Made by a program: the position numbers and the translations under genes. From Methanoregulaceae archaeon (GTDB lineage Bacteria > Armatimonadota > Fimbriimonadia > Fimbriimonadales > Fimbriimonadaceae), in assembly GCA_020850325.1 (NCBI GenBank), contig JADZEW010000021.1:124001-188000 (forward strand): 64,000 nt of DNA, given 5' to 3'. Below are positions 7,679 to 15,673 of this stretch, piece by piece; position 1 is the stretch's first letter; each line of letters begins with the position of its first letter. The notes beneath the pieces were generated by a model. That model made no database searches, was not told the DNA's origin, and saw nothing but the letters and a program-made list of their open reading frames with translations.

Positions 7679-9361
7679 TCACACCTTCGATTCGACAATC
7701 GCCAGCACTTCCGCCTCTTCACGAACCACGCGAGCCGCCAACTCGGCCGCGGTGGCCAGGACTCCCGCCCGATAGGCTTCGTCCTTGATCGAAGAGGCGT
7801 TGATCTTCACGTTCAAGTGCGCCCCTAGCACCGCCGAGCGGAGGGCCAGGGCCCCGACTCCCACGTCACTCACCGAGTTCGGGTTGCCATGTTCGGCCAT
7901 TGTCCGCACCACGCCCATCGCGTCGCATGAGAGCTGCATCACCTGCAGCGGGATCTCGATCGCGCCCTTGGTCGCGGCTTGAATCGCGGCCGAGCGAGCG
8001 GCCTTCTCTTCGGGGGTGTTCTTAGGCAGCCCAAACGCGTCCATGAGGCGGTTGAAGGCGGCGGTGTCCTCGTCGATCAGCACCAGCAACCGGTCGTAGA
8101 AGCCCTTGCCGAGCTCGGCCCACGACGAGAACTCCTCCCACCGGTCGTCCCAGCCGCGCTTGTGGCTGCTCAGGTTGGCGACCATCGTCGCGAGCGCGGC
8201 GCCCATCGCGCCCATCGCCGCCGAAATCGAGCCTCCACCCGGGGCAGGCGACTCGCTCGCCGTCTCTTCGGTAAATGCGCGGAGCGTCATGTCGACGAGC
8301 CGCTTCGCATCTTCTTCCAGGGTGTATTCGATGACCCGCTTGCGCACATCAAAGGGACCCAGTTCGTCGAGGCCCATGGTCTTCACGGCAACTTTGATCA
8401 GTTCGGCATTGGAGACGCCCACGCTGCGCTGCTGCTTAGTCAGGAAGTACCGCCCCGCGTCGAGCAGGCAACCCAGCGGGATCAAGCCGACGAGCTCGGA
8501 CCCGGTCACCCGGATTCCGCGCGCGTGCGCCTTGTCGCAGGTCGTGTCAAAGGCGACGTGGACCGGCGTCTCGCGGATGTTGGTCAGGTTCATCGACACC
8601 TGCGCGAAGCCGTACTCCTCGATGAACCAGCCGATCGCCTTCACGTGCTTGAGGGCGCCGGGCTCGCTCACCGGGTTGCCGTCGGCGTCTTTGACGATCT
8701 CGCCATTGATGGGGTCGCCGAGGCGCTTGACGCGGCCTTTCTCGCGCACGTCGAACGCAACGCTGTTCGCGCGGCGGACGGAGGTCGTATTCAGGTTGAT
8801 GTTGTAGGCGACGAGGATATCGCGCGCGCTGACCGCGGTCGCGCCGGACATCGGGTTGAACTCGGCGGGGCCGTAGTCAGGAGCCCAGGCCGGGTCGCGG
8901 AGCTTGGCCTCGAGGCCCTCGTATTCTCCGGCCCGGACGACCGAGAGATCAGCCCGCTCGGGGAGGGAGGCGGCATAGCCGTACAGGTAGATGGTCAGGC
9001 CAACTTCCTCGGCGAGTCGCGCACCGAGCTTGCGGGCGAGCACGACGGTTTCGTCCATGCTCATGCCGGAAATCGGGACCAGGGGACACACGTCGAGCGC
9101 GCCGAAACGAGGGTGCTCGCCGGTGTGGCAGCGCATGTCGATGCGTTCGGTCCCTGCTCGGGCTGCACGCACCGCGGCTTCGACGACAGCGTCGGGATCG
9201 CCGGCAAAGGTGAAGACCGTGCGGTTCGTCGACGCGCCGGGATCGACGTCCAGCAGCTTGACGCCGTCGACCGACCGCGCCGCCTCCGCGATCGCATCCA
9301 GCACACTGCGGTCGCGCCCTTCGCTGAAGTTGGGAACGCACTCGAGGATCGGTTTGGCCAT
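7679..9361 (-). CDS. ftcD: Bifunctional glutamate formimidoyltransferase / formimido-THF cyclodeaminase
   Basis: This 560-residue two-domain enzyme resembles mammalian FTCD. The N-terminal formiminotransferase begins PILECVPNFSEGRD and includes CHTGEHPRFGALDVCP with its catalytic His region. The C-terminal cyclodeaminase begins near residue 370 with ESPAPGGGSISAAMGAMGA. The first domain moves the formimino group from formimidoglutamate to tetrahydrofolate; the second releases ammonia to give methenyl-THF. The start at 9361 immediately precedes the conserved region and has TATACT 6 nt upstream. hutI lies divergently nearby, so this is one arm of histidine degradation. Confidence 0.93.
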   Translation of the reverse strand: MAKPILECVPNFSEGRDRSVLDAIAEAARSVDGVKLLDVDPGASTNRTVFTFAGDPDAVVEAAVRAARAGTERIDMRCHTGEHPRFGALDVCPLVPISGMSMDETVVLARKLGARLAEEVGLTIYLYGYAASLPERADLSVVRAGEYEGLEAKLRDPAWAPDYGPAEFNPMSGATAVSARDILVAYNINLNTTSVRRANSVAFDVREKGRVKRLGDPINGEIVKDADGNPVSEPGALKHVKAIGWFIEEYGFAQVSMNLTNIRETPVHVAFDTTCDKAHARGIRVTGSELVGLIPLGCLLDAGRYFLTKQQRSVGVSNAELIKVAVKTMGLDELGPFDVRKRVIEYTLEEDAKRLVDMTLRAFTEETASESPAPGGGSISAAMGAMGAALATMVANLSSHKRGWDDRWEEFSSWAELGKGFYDRLLVLIDEDTAAFNRLMDAFGLPKNTPEEKAARSAAIQAATKGAIEIPLQVMQLSCDAMGVVRTMAEHGNPNSVSDVGVGALALRSAVLGAHLNVKINASSIKDEAYRAGVLATAAELAARVVREEAEVLAIVESKV

Positions 9362-9367
9362 GCCCGA

Positions 9368-9373
9368 AGTATA
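9368..9373 (-). promoter_or_regulatory. -10 box, leaderless-type, for ftcD
   Basis: Minus-strand TATACT is followed by 6 nt (TCGGGC) and then the ftcD ATG at 9361, which places the expected transcription start at the start codon. Confidence 0.5.
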
Positions 9374-9419
9374 CAGGCGTCCCCTAAAAAGAGGACATGA
9401 GATGGATTGGAAACCGGCG

Positions 9420-9425
9420 TAGAAT
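9420..9425 (+). promoter_or_regulatory. -10 box, leaderless-type, for the 9432 small gene
   Basis: TAGAAT is followed by 6 nt (ACGAGT) and the ATG at 9432. It is back to back with the ftcD -10 box, 46 bp away on the other strand. Confidence 0.45.
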
Positions 9426-9431
9426 ACGAGT

Positions 9432-9632
9432 ATGCATACACGCAAGAAAGGCGGCGAACGCAAAGATAAGAAGGTTGCCCGAATGCGTGAGGCCGTGGAA
9501 GAACGGCACGCGCAGCAAGGCGATCCGAAGCCTCAAACCGATCAGTGGGACATCCAAGCCCAGAAGCCCGGTTCGGCTCGCGATCATATGAGCCCCCAAG
9601 AGAAGGGCAAGCTCAACCACCCCAAAGGCTAG
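9432..9632 (+). CDS. Small highly charged hypothetical protein
   Basis: This 66-residue ORF encodes a very hydrophilic, Lys/Arg/Gln-rich protein (MHTRKKGGERKDKKVARM...SPQEKGKLNHPKG) with no signal peptide, membrane segment or recognisable fold. A good -10 box precisely 6 nt before its ATG and its position between divergent ftcD and co-directional hutI suggest it is real. It ends 25 bp before hutI and may share its transcript. I do not recognise a family; an intrinsically disordered or nucleic-acid-binding peptide is possible. Confidence 0.5.
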   Translation: MHTRKKGGERKDKKVARMREAVEERHAQQGDPKPQTDQWDIQAQKPGSARDHMSPQEKGKLNHPKG

Positions 9633-9656
9633 TCGGCATCCGCAATAATGCAGGGG

Positions 9657-10859
9657 ATGGCTGACCTTCTCCTGCGCAATGTTCGGTTGGCTACGCTCGC
9701 CGGTGGAGTCCGTCGCGGTGCGGCGATGAACGATCTCGCCCTCCGCGATGGCGTTGATGTGCGCATCGTGGACGGGCGGATCGCGGAGATCGGCCCCGAG
9801 GTGTCCGGTGACGGCGAGGACTGCGGCGGGCGCTTGCTCACCCCCGGACTGATCGACGTGCATACCCACCTCATCTTTGGAGGTTGCCGGGCGGGTGAGT
9901 TCGCTCACCGATGCCAAGGGGCAACCTACGAGCAGATTGCGGCGGCGGGTGGGGGAATCCGCTCGACCTTGCGGCAGACCGCCGAGTGCGACGATCTCGT
10001 CGCCATCGGGCGGAAGCACCTCGACTGGATGCTCGCGAACGGGACGACGACGCTCGAAGCCAAGTCCGGCTACGCCATGACCTCCCCGGGGGAGATCGCG
10101 ATTCTCGAAGCCTATCGGGATCTTGCTGAGCAGGGGCCTCAGCGCATCGTTCCGACGTTGCTCGGACTCCACGCGGTACCGGTCGGCATGGATCGCGAGG
10201 CGTGGGTCGCAGAAGTGTGCGACCACTTGATCCCCGAAGTCGCCCGTCGCGGATTGGCAAAGTACGTGGATGCGTTCGTGGAGCAGGGGTACTTTACGCT
10301 GGACGACGCGCGGTTACTTGCGCTCGCCGCAGGCAAGGCCGGTCTTGGGATGCGGCTTCACGTCGATCAGCTGACGGCGGGCGGGGGCGCTGAACTCGCA
10401 GTCTCGCTCGGCGCCTCAACAGCGGATCACTTGGAGCAAACCGGCCGAGCGGGCATCGCCGCGTTGGCGGATTCGAAGACGATGCCGGTGCTGCTGCCCG
10501 CGTCGGTGTATGCGCTGCGAAAGTCGAAGTATCCCGATGCCCGCGCGATGATCGACGCGGGGCTACCGGTGGTGCTCGCCACCGACTTCAATCCGGGGTC
10601 GTCGCCCACGCCGTCCCTGCTGTTCGTGATGAATCTGGCGTGCGTGATGATGGGGATGTCGCCCGCCGAGGCGCTGAGCGCTTGCACCATCAACGCGGCG
10701 GCATCGCTTGGGCTCGACACCGGGATCGGCTCGATCGAGGTCGGCAAACGGGCGGACCTGGTGCTCTGGGACGCCGACGATCCCGCGCAGATCGCTTACT
10801 GGATCGGCGCGCCGCTGGTGAAGCGGGTGTGGATTGGGGGAAGCGAGCTTCGAATGTAG
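9657..10859 (+). CDS. hutI: Imidazolonepropionase
   Basis: HutI hydrolyses imidazolone-5-propionate to formimidoglutamate, the substrate of the neighbouring FtcD. The protein is a 400-residue amidohydrolase with the metal-binding VHTHLIFGG motif, FAHRCQGATYEQIAAAGGGI, KSGYAM, DQLTAGGGAELA and the downstream Asp in ATDFNPGSSPTPS; all are HutI signatures. I prefer the ATG at 9657, since AATAAT at 9644-9649 lies 7 nt upstream; an in-frame ATG at 9648 overlaps that box and adds three residues. Confidence 0.93.
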   Translation: MADLLLRNVRLATLAGGVRRGAAMNDLALRDGVDVRIVDGRIAEIGPEVSGDGEDCGGRLLTPGLIDVHTHLIFGGCRAGEFAHRCQGATYEQIAAAGGGIRSTLRQTAECDDLVAIGRKHLDWMLANGTTTLEAKSGYAMTSPGEIAILEAYRDLAEQGPQRIVPTLLGLHAVPVGMDREAWVAEVCDHLIPEVARRGLAKYVDAFVEQGYFTLDDARLLALAAGKAGLGMRLHVDQLTAGGGAELAVSLGASTADHLEQTGRAGIAALADSKTMPVLLPASVYALRKSKYPDARAMIDAGLPVVLATDFNPGSSPTPSLLFVMNLACVMMGMSPAEALSACTINAAASLGLDTGIGSIEVGKRADLVLWDADDPAQIAYWIGAPLVKRVWIGGSELRM

Positions 10860-10976
10860 GATGTGGGATGTGGCTAAATGCGCTTGTGGCGTGTTTGATG
10901 TGGAATGTGGATGGAGAAGTATCTCGCTGATGAATCTTCTCCAGCGACATTCAACATTCGACAATCAATACTCGCG

Positions 10977-11648
10977 CTAACCCGCAAACTTGTAACCCAC
11001 CCCGCGCACGGTGAGCAATCGCGTCGGGCGGTTCGGATCTTCTTCGATATGCGTCCTTAGCCAGCGCACGTGGACATCGACCGTCCGGGCGGAGACGTAC
11101 GCGTCTCGCCCCCACACGCGATCGAGCAGCACGTCGCGGGAGAACACTTGCCCGGAATGGCGGGCAAGGAAGTAGAGGAGCCCAAACTCCTTGGGCGACA
11201 GGGTCAGCGGCTTGTCATCGAGCGTCGCCTCATGGCTTCGCGGGTCAATCATCAAGTTGCCTCGCTCGACCACCTCGCGGGGGGCTTCGCCAGTGGCGCG
11301 GCGGAGGACCGCCTTCACTCGCGCGGCAACCTCGGAAAGGTTGAACGGTTTGGTGATGTAGTCGTCAGCGCCGATTTCTAGCCCCTTGATCCGATCGGCT
11401 TCGTCCGCCTTAGCGCTAATGAAGATGATCGGGGTAGTGCTGTCGCGCCGAACCGCCTTGCACAGGTCGGTGCCTGAGCGTTGGGGAAGCATGATGTCGA
11501 GGAGGATCAGGTCCGGCTTGACGCGCCGGAACAAGCGCATCCCTTCCTCGGCCGAGTCGGCGGTGAAGGTGCTGTAACCCTCCTTGCGGAGTTTGTGCTC
11601 GACGGTTTCGAGAATCGTCGGCTCATCATCTACGATTAGGACTTTCAT
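10977..11648 (-). CDS. OmpR/PhoB-family response regulator
   Basis: The 223-residue protein has an N-terminal receiver domain (acidic pair DDE at 7-9, phospho-acceptor Asp51 in LLDIML, Ser78 in FISAK, Lys100 in YITKPF). A winged-helix DNA-binding domain follows (LTLSPKEFGLLYFLARHSGQ, then RTVDVHVRWLRTHIEEDP and VRGVGYKF). It is close to PhoB/PhoP/RegX3-type activators. No histidine kinase is adjacent, so it is an orphan in this window. A TTAAGC-N5-TTAAGC direct repeat with 11-bp period at 12910-12929 is a candidate target. Confidence 0.93.
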   Translation of the reverse strand: MKVLIVDDEPTILETVEHKLRKEGYSTFTADSAEEGMRLFRRVKPDLILLDIMLPQRSGTDLCKAVRRDSTTPIIFISAKADEADRIKGLEIGADDYITKPFNLSEVAARVKAVLRRATGEAPREVVERGNLMIDPRSHEATLDDKPLTLSPKEFGLLYFLARHSGQVFSRDVLLDRVWGRDAYVSARTVDVHVRWLRTHIEEDPNRPTRLLTVRGVGYKFAG

Positions 11649-11697
11649 AGGCGCTTAGGGGCGGAGAAACGGGGCAAACCTAAGCGCCAAGCGGCGC

Positions 11698-12816
11698 TCA
11701 GGTCGCGATGATTTCGACGTTCGCACGGGGAACGAGAACCTCGTGGCCTCCTTCAAGTTGAGCTTTCAAGACGCGGACGTGAGTGCCGGAATCGACTTCC
11801 ATGAGCTGCGGCGGCAGGTCCGTCACCGTGCCCAGCTGGCCGAAGTACGGCTCGCGGATGACGCGGATGGCGGTGCCCACTTCCAATACGCCGCCCATGC
11901 CCGCGGTCTCCGCGGCTCCGGTGAGGGGAAGCGGCACGATGACTTCGGGGCGGATAACGCCGGCGCGAATCTGGGTGGCTCCGTTGATGCTCGCGACCTT
12001 GCCTTCGAGCTCGCGGAAAAGATCGAACGTGCGGTGGGCCATGTTCAGGTAGCCGAAGCCCTCAGTGACCATGAGCGTGAGGTTGATGGCTTCGGTGCCG
12101 GTGATGGCAACGCCGATATCGTAGCCGAGGAACCGAGTGAGGTCGCTATCGCGGACGCCACCGGCGACGAGGCCAACCACGTTGCACTGGCTTGCCTTGA
12201 TGATCGCGTCGTACGAGAATCCCGCGCCGCCGATGAGAATCTTGCCCGCGTCGGCCTCGGAGATGTGGTCGGCATGGAGCGCTTGATCCGGACCTTCGAC
12301 GGCCACGCGAATGATGCCCTGCCGCTCGCCGCCGACGCCGAAGATGCCTTGCACCATCGCGCCGCGAGTCTCGATGATCGCGCCTTCCTCGGGGATGATC
12401 TGCGCGACCTTGCCCTCGACGTACGCCTTCACATCGACCGGGATCGACGGTTCGCGCACGAGCACGCTGCCGGTGATTTCGGAAATCGCTTCGATGGTGC
12501 CCGTGTAATCGGAGGTCAGCGTCTGGCCCTTGAAGATCAGGAAGCCCTTGGTTTGGGAAACAACCTGGCCCTTTTCGACCGAGTCCCCGACTTTGAGTTG
12601 GAACAGCCCCGGAACGTCCTTGGGCTCGACGCCGAGCTTGTCGGCGACCTTGATGGTTTGCAGCACGCCGGGCAACATCGCACGAGCGACGACCTGGTCG
12701 GCCTTGACGGCTTCATCGACGCTCACGAGCACGTCACCCTTGATGGGCAGACGACGCGTTCGGCGGACGATGATGTCTCCGCTAACCGTTAACCCTGGCG
12801 TATATGCACTTCCCAA
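11698..12816 (-). CDS. Conserved hypothetical, barrel-sandwich and KOW-like domains
   Basis: The protein has 372 residues, a TTG start and a strong Shine-Dalgarno (AGGAGGA, 8 nt away). The first 110 residues contain two beta-hairpin units, LPIKGDVLVSVDEAVKADQVV and LFQLKVGDSVEKGQVVSQT, that look like lipoyl/RnfC-type barrel-sandwich hybrids. The middle (GIIRVAVEGPDQALHADHI...GGAGFSYDAIIKASQCNVVGLVAGGV) is a Gly-rich alpha/beta region. The C-terminus (REPYFGQLGTVTDLPPQ...EVLVPRANVEII) resembles a KOW motif. There is no signal peptide. I recall similar unassigned proteins in Armatimonadota and Cloacimonadota but no known function. Confidence 0.65.
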   Translation of the reverse strand: MGSAYTPGLTVSGDIIVRRTRRLPIKGDVLVSVDEAVKADQVVARAMLPGVLQTIKVADKLGVEPKDVPGLFQLKVGDSVEKGQVVSQTKGFLIFKGQTLTSDYTGTIEAISEITGSVLVREPSIPVDVKAYVEGKVAQIIPEEGAIIETRGAMVQGIFGVGGERQGIIRVAVEGPDQALHADHISEADAGKILIGGAGFSYDAIIKASQCNVVGLVAGGVRDSDLTRFLGYDIGVAITGTEAINLTLMVTEGFGYLNMAHRTFDLFRELEGKVASINGATQIRAGVIRPEVIVPLPLTGAAETAGMGGVLEVGTAIRVIREPYFGQLGTVTDLPPQLMEVDSGTHVRVLKAQLEGGHEVLVPRANVEIIAT

Positions 12817-12909
12817 CTTTCACTTCCTCCTGATCGGCGGGTAACCCGCGTTCCGGAGAGTTTACTCGGCCCTTAACATTGGGCTCCGAACGGGAAGATA
12901 TCCGCCACG

Positions 12910-12929
12910 GGTTAAGCTCAGGTTAAGCT
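12910..12929. promoter_or_regulatory. Candidate response-regulator direct repeat
   Basis: GGTTAAGCT occurs twice, at 12910-12918 and 12921-12929, an 11-bp period (TTAAGC-N5-TTAAGC). Direct repeats of this period are the usual form of OmpR/PhoB-class sites. It lies in the 148-bp divergent spacer between the 372-aa gene and the zinc-ribbon gene, 1.3 kb from the orphan regulator gene. Confidence 0.35.
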
Positions 12930-12951
12930 GGCTTCCAACCAAGCTGCCGGG

Positions 12952-12957
12952 TAACCT
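12952..12957 (+). promoter_or_regulatory. -10 box, leaderless-type, for the zinc-ribbon gene
   Basis: TAACCT lies 7 nt before the GTG start at 12965. It fits the window's recurrent near-leaderless layout but is a weak match by itself. Confidence 0.3.
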
Positions 12958-12964
12958 CTGCGCC

Positions 12965-13405
12965 GTGATTTGCCGACGGTGCGGCACGGAAAACGACAAG
13001 AACAACCAGTTCTGTGGTCGATGCGGGATCGAGCTCGCGTCGTTCGTCGACGAGCAGTCTCCGGTTGAGTCGCGACCGTGTTACCGCCACCCGAAGGAAC
13101 TGACCGTGCTTTCGTGCGGTCGATGCGAGCGCCCGGTGTGCACCCGGTGCGTGATCATGGGGCCGGCCGGCCCGCGATGCCCTGACTGCGGTCGGCAAAA
13201 TGTTCGCATCTCGGCCCGCGGCGTCGCCCACGATCTGACGGCTGGGTTTCGAAGGTTCTTCTGGGGTGGCCCCATGGCGACCTACGGCTGGATTCTGCTC
13301 GCCATCCTCGCCTTCAGTTTGTTCAGGAGTTGCTCGGGACCACGGACAGTGATCATCCAGACACCGCCCGATCAGTCCGGCATCTCCACCGAGTTGCCCG
13401 ACTAA
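12965..13405 (+). CDS. Zinc-ribbon / B-box membrane protein
   Basis: The 146-residue protein starts at GTG. Residues 3-20 form a double CxxC zinc ribbon (CRRCGTENDKNNQFCGRCG). Residues 48-86 form a second cysteine/histidine cluster (CYRHPKELTVLSCGRCERP, then CTRC and CPDC) resembling the B-box-like finger found before rhomboid or other membrane domains. A single transmembrane helix follows (YGWILLAILAFSLF, near 106-119) and then a short tail. The fingers would be cytoplasmic if the protein is anchored C-terminally. Function is unknown. Its stop interlocks over 4 bp with the GGDEF-EAL gene stop. Confidence 0.7.
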   Translation: MICRRCGTENDKNNQFCGRCGIELASFVDEQSPVESRPCYRHPKELTVLSCGRCERPVCTRCVIMGPAGPRCPDCGRQNVRISARGVAHDLTAGFRRFFWGGPMATYGWILLAILAFSLFRSCSGPRTVIIQTPPDQSGISTELPD

Positions 13406-15567
13406 GCTGCTGCTCGCTGGGGCCGGATCTCGTCTGCTGGCTGAGGGCGGCCAAAGCGATACCCTTGGCCTGTTCGGCAGCCAACCTCGCGCAGCAGCGA
13501 TTGTTGCTCTTCCGTTTCGATACCCTCGGCGATGACTTGGATTCCCAAGTCGTGGGCCGTAGCAACCAGGCCACGGATGAGCGTGACAACTTGACCCTGC
13601 ATCTGCGAAACAAAGGTCCGGTCGAACTTGAGGACGTCAATGGGCAGGCGGTGCAGCCAGGCAAGCGAGGAGTAGCCGGTTCCGAAGTCGTCCAGCGCGA
13701 TACGAAAACCGATGGCTCGCAGGTGCGAGAGGATCTCGACGGCGCGATCGAAGTCGTGCATGACCGTGGTCTCGGTGATCTCTAGGAGCACCCGAGACGC
13801 TGACAAGCCGGAGATCGCAAGGTGGTCTTCGAAGCGGCTGATCCAAACGGGTTCCATCAGCTGGTGGGGGGATAGGTTGACGCTGACGTACGCATCGACA
13901 CCTTCATCGCTCCAGCGACGTGCATCCATCGCCGCCTGTCGGAACACAAAGTCGCCCAACGGAAGGATGAGGCCGGTGTCTTCCGCGATCGGGATGAAGT
14001 CGGCAGGCGAAACAACGCCATGAACCGGGTGAATCCAACGTACGAGCGCTTCGTAACCGCAGACCTTCTCGCTGCCGAGGTCGACAATCGGTTGGTAGAG
14101 CACCCGGAACTCTTGGTGGTCGAGCGCAAGCCGCAGCTCATCCTCGAGCGCAACCAGCCATTGGATGCGATCTCGCATTGCCGGCACGAAGACGACAGAG
14201 CGACCTCGGCCGGTGCGCTTAGCTTCGTACATCGCCGTGTCGGCGTCGCGGATAACTTCCTCGGCGCGTTCGTACGTCTCGTTGCCTAACACGATGCCGA
14301 TGCTTGCGTCGGTGATGATCCGATGGCCCGCAAGCATGTAGGGCTTGCGCAGCGACTCCAGAATCCGCGCGGCCACGAGTTCGGCGTCGTCGGGCGAAGC
14401 GATGTCCTCGAGCAGAATGACGAACTCATCGCCTCCCAGTCGAGCAACCGTGTTTCCGGCAGTGTGGGGCGTGATCGAGTCTGAAGACCGAACCGTCCGC
14501 CTCAATCGAGTAGCAACTTCGAGCAACATTTGGTCGCCGACGCCATGGCCCAAGCTGTCATTCACGAGTTTAAAGCGGTCGACATCCAGGAACAGCAACG
14601 CGAAGCTCCGCGAGTGGGAGGCGTCAAGCCGTCGTTGCAGGCGCTCGACCAGCAGGGAGCGGTTGCAAAGCCCCGTGAGCTTGTCGGTGCGCGCTGCCAT
14701 GATCAGTTCGTGCTGGAGCGTTTTCTGATCGGTAACGTCGCGGGTGATGCTTAGCACGCTAGTCCCTCCGTCTTCGAGGGTCAGGGGCACCATTCGGGTA
14801 TCCATCCAGCGACGGGTTCCAAGCAGTCCGACGATCTCGAACTCGTAGGAGACCGGTACTCCAGCCAGAGCCCTACGGTGCGCGTCCAGAAAGCCTTCGT
14901 GGTACTCCGGAGGTAGGAACTGAAACAAGGGAACTGACTGGGCCTCGTGAAGCGTGCTCACTTCGAGCATAGCGAGCCCGGCAGCGTTCATATCCATCAG
15001 TTCGCCGTCGGCCGAGACGACCTTAACACATTCGGGCTCAGCATCGAACATTGCTCGGAGGTGTCGCTCGCGTTGGCTCAGGGCGATCTCCGCGTCCTTG
15101 GCTTCGGTGACATCCATGATGTAGCCATGCCAGAGGGTACTGCCGTCGTCGAGCCGCTGCGGAACGGCGTGGCCGCGCACCCAAATCACCGAACCGTTGG
15201 GATGGCACACTCGGTAGGTGTGCGACCAGGGCTTCAGCATCTTGGCCGATTCAATGATCGTGCGCCCGACCTCCTCGATATCGTCTGGGTGGAGTGCGTC
15301 AAAGACGGAGATGGCATCTTCGACGACATCGGCGGGTTCAACGCCGTAGATGTCGCGAATGCCGGAGGTCGTAAATGGGAAGTGCGAGGTGCCGTCGGCG
15401 CGGAGCCGGTACATGTACAGCATCCCCGGAACATTTTCAGCTAAGCGCCAAAGCCGGTCGGCGGCGGTGGCATGAGGATCGAACACGAAGCACTCACCCG
15501 GCTGGACGCCAGGATGCTCTGAGCGTTGCTTCACTAAGCGCACCTGGTTACGCGGTCGTTTCGCCAT
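13402..15567 (-). CDS. PAS-PAS-GGDEF-EAL cyclic-di-GMP signalling protein
   Basis: This soluble 721-residue protein has PAS 1 around residues 38-150 (ending GYIMDVTEAKDAE), PAS 2 around 165-285 (ending SITRDVTDQK), GGDEF around 290-460 and EAL around 470-715. The cyclase active site RLGGDEF is intact. The phosphodiesterase motifs YEALVRW, NLSPHQL, ITETTVM, LDDFGTGYSSLAWL and IAEGIET are also intact, so both activities are possible. No membrane segment is seen; the PAS domains presumably sense a cytoplasmic signal. The net direction of c-di-GMP turnover cannot be predicted. Confidence 0.93.
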   Translation of the reverse strand: MAKRPRNQVRLVKQRSEHPGVQPGECFVFDPHATAADRLWRLAENVPGMLYMYRLRADGTSHFPFTTSGIRDIYGVEPADVVEDAISVFDALHPDDIEEVGRTIIESAKMLKPWSHTYRVCHPNGSVIWVRGHAVPQRLDDGSTLWHGYIMDVTEAKDAEIALSQRERHLRAMFDAEPECVKVVSADGELMDMNAAGLAMLEVSTLHEAQSVPLFQFLPPEYHEGFLDAHRRALAGVPVSYEFEIVGLLGTRRWMDTRMVPLTLEDGGTSVLSITRDVTDQKTLQHELIMAARTDKLTGLCNRSLLVERLQRRLDASHSRSFALLFLDVDRFKLVNDSLGHGVGDQMLLEVATRLRRTVRSSDSITPHTAGNTVARLGGDEFVILLEDIASPDDAELVAARILESLRKPYMLAGHRIITDASIGIVLGNETYERAEEVIRDADTAMYEAKRTGRGRSVVFVPAMRDRIQWLVALEDELRLALDHQEFRVLYQPIVDLGSEKVCGYEALVRWIHPVHGVVSPADFIPIAEDTGLILPLGDFVFRQAAMDARRWSDEGVDAYVSVNLSPHQLMEPVWISRFEDHLAISGLSASRVLLEITETTVMHDFDRAVEILSHLRAIGFRIALDDFGTGYSSLAWLHRLPIDVLKFDRTFVSQMQGQVVTLIRGLVATAHDLGIQVIAEGIETEEQQSLLREVGCRTGQGYRFGRPQPADEIRPQRAAA

Positions 15568-15673
15568 ATGCCATCGGGCTCCCCACTATGAGTTATCGGG
15601 TCGCGGAGGCTGGAGTCTGTAGAACTTCCGGCAATCGAGGTCGCGAAGGGCATCGTCTCAGGTAAAAGGGGCC

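Noticed and set aside
7979-9400. Plus-strand open frame of about 470 codons opposite ftcD
   Set aside because: FtcD on the other strand is unambiguous; the antisense translation has no recognisable domain.
10860-10976. Terminator between hutI and the response regulator
   Set aside because: GGAGAAG (10913-10919) pairs with CTTCTCC (10936-10942), but a competing pairing exists and there is no T run, so I do not call it.
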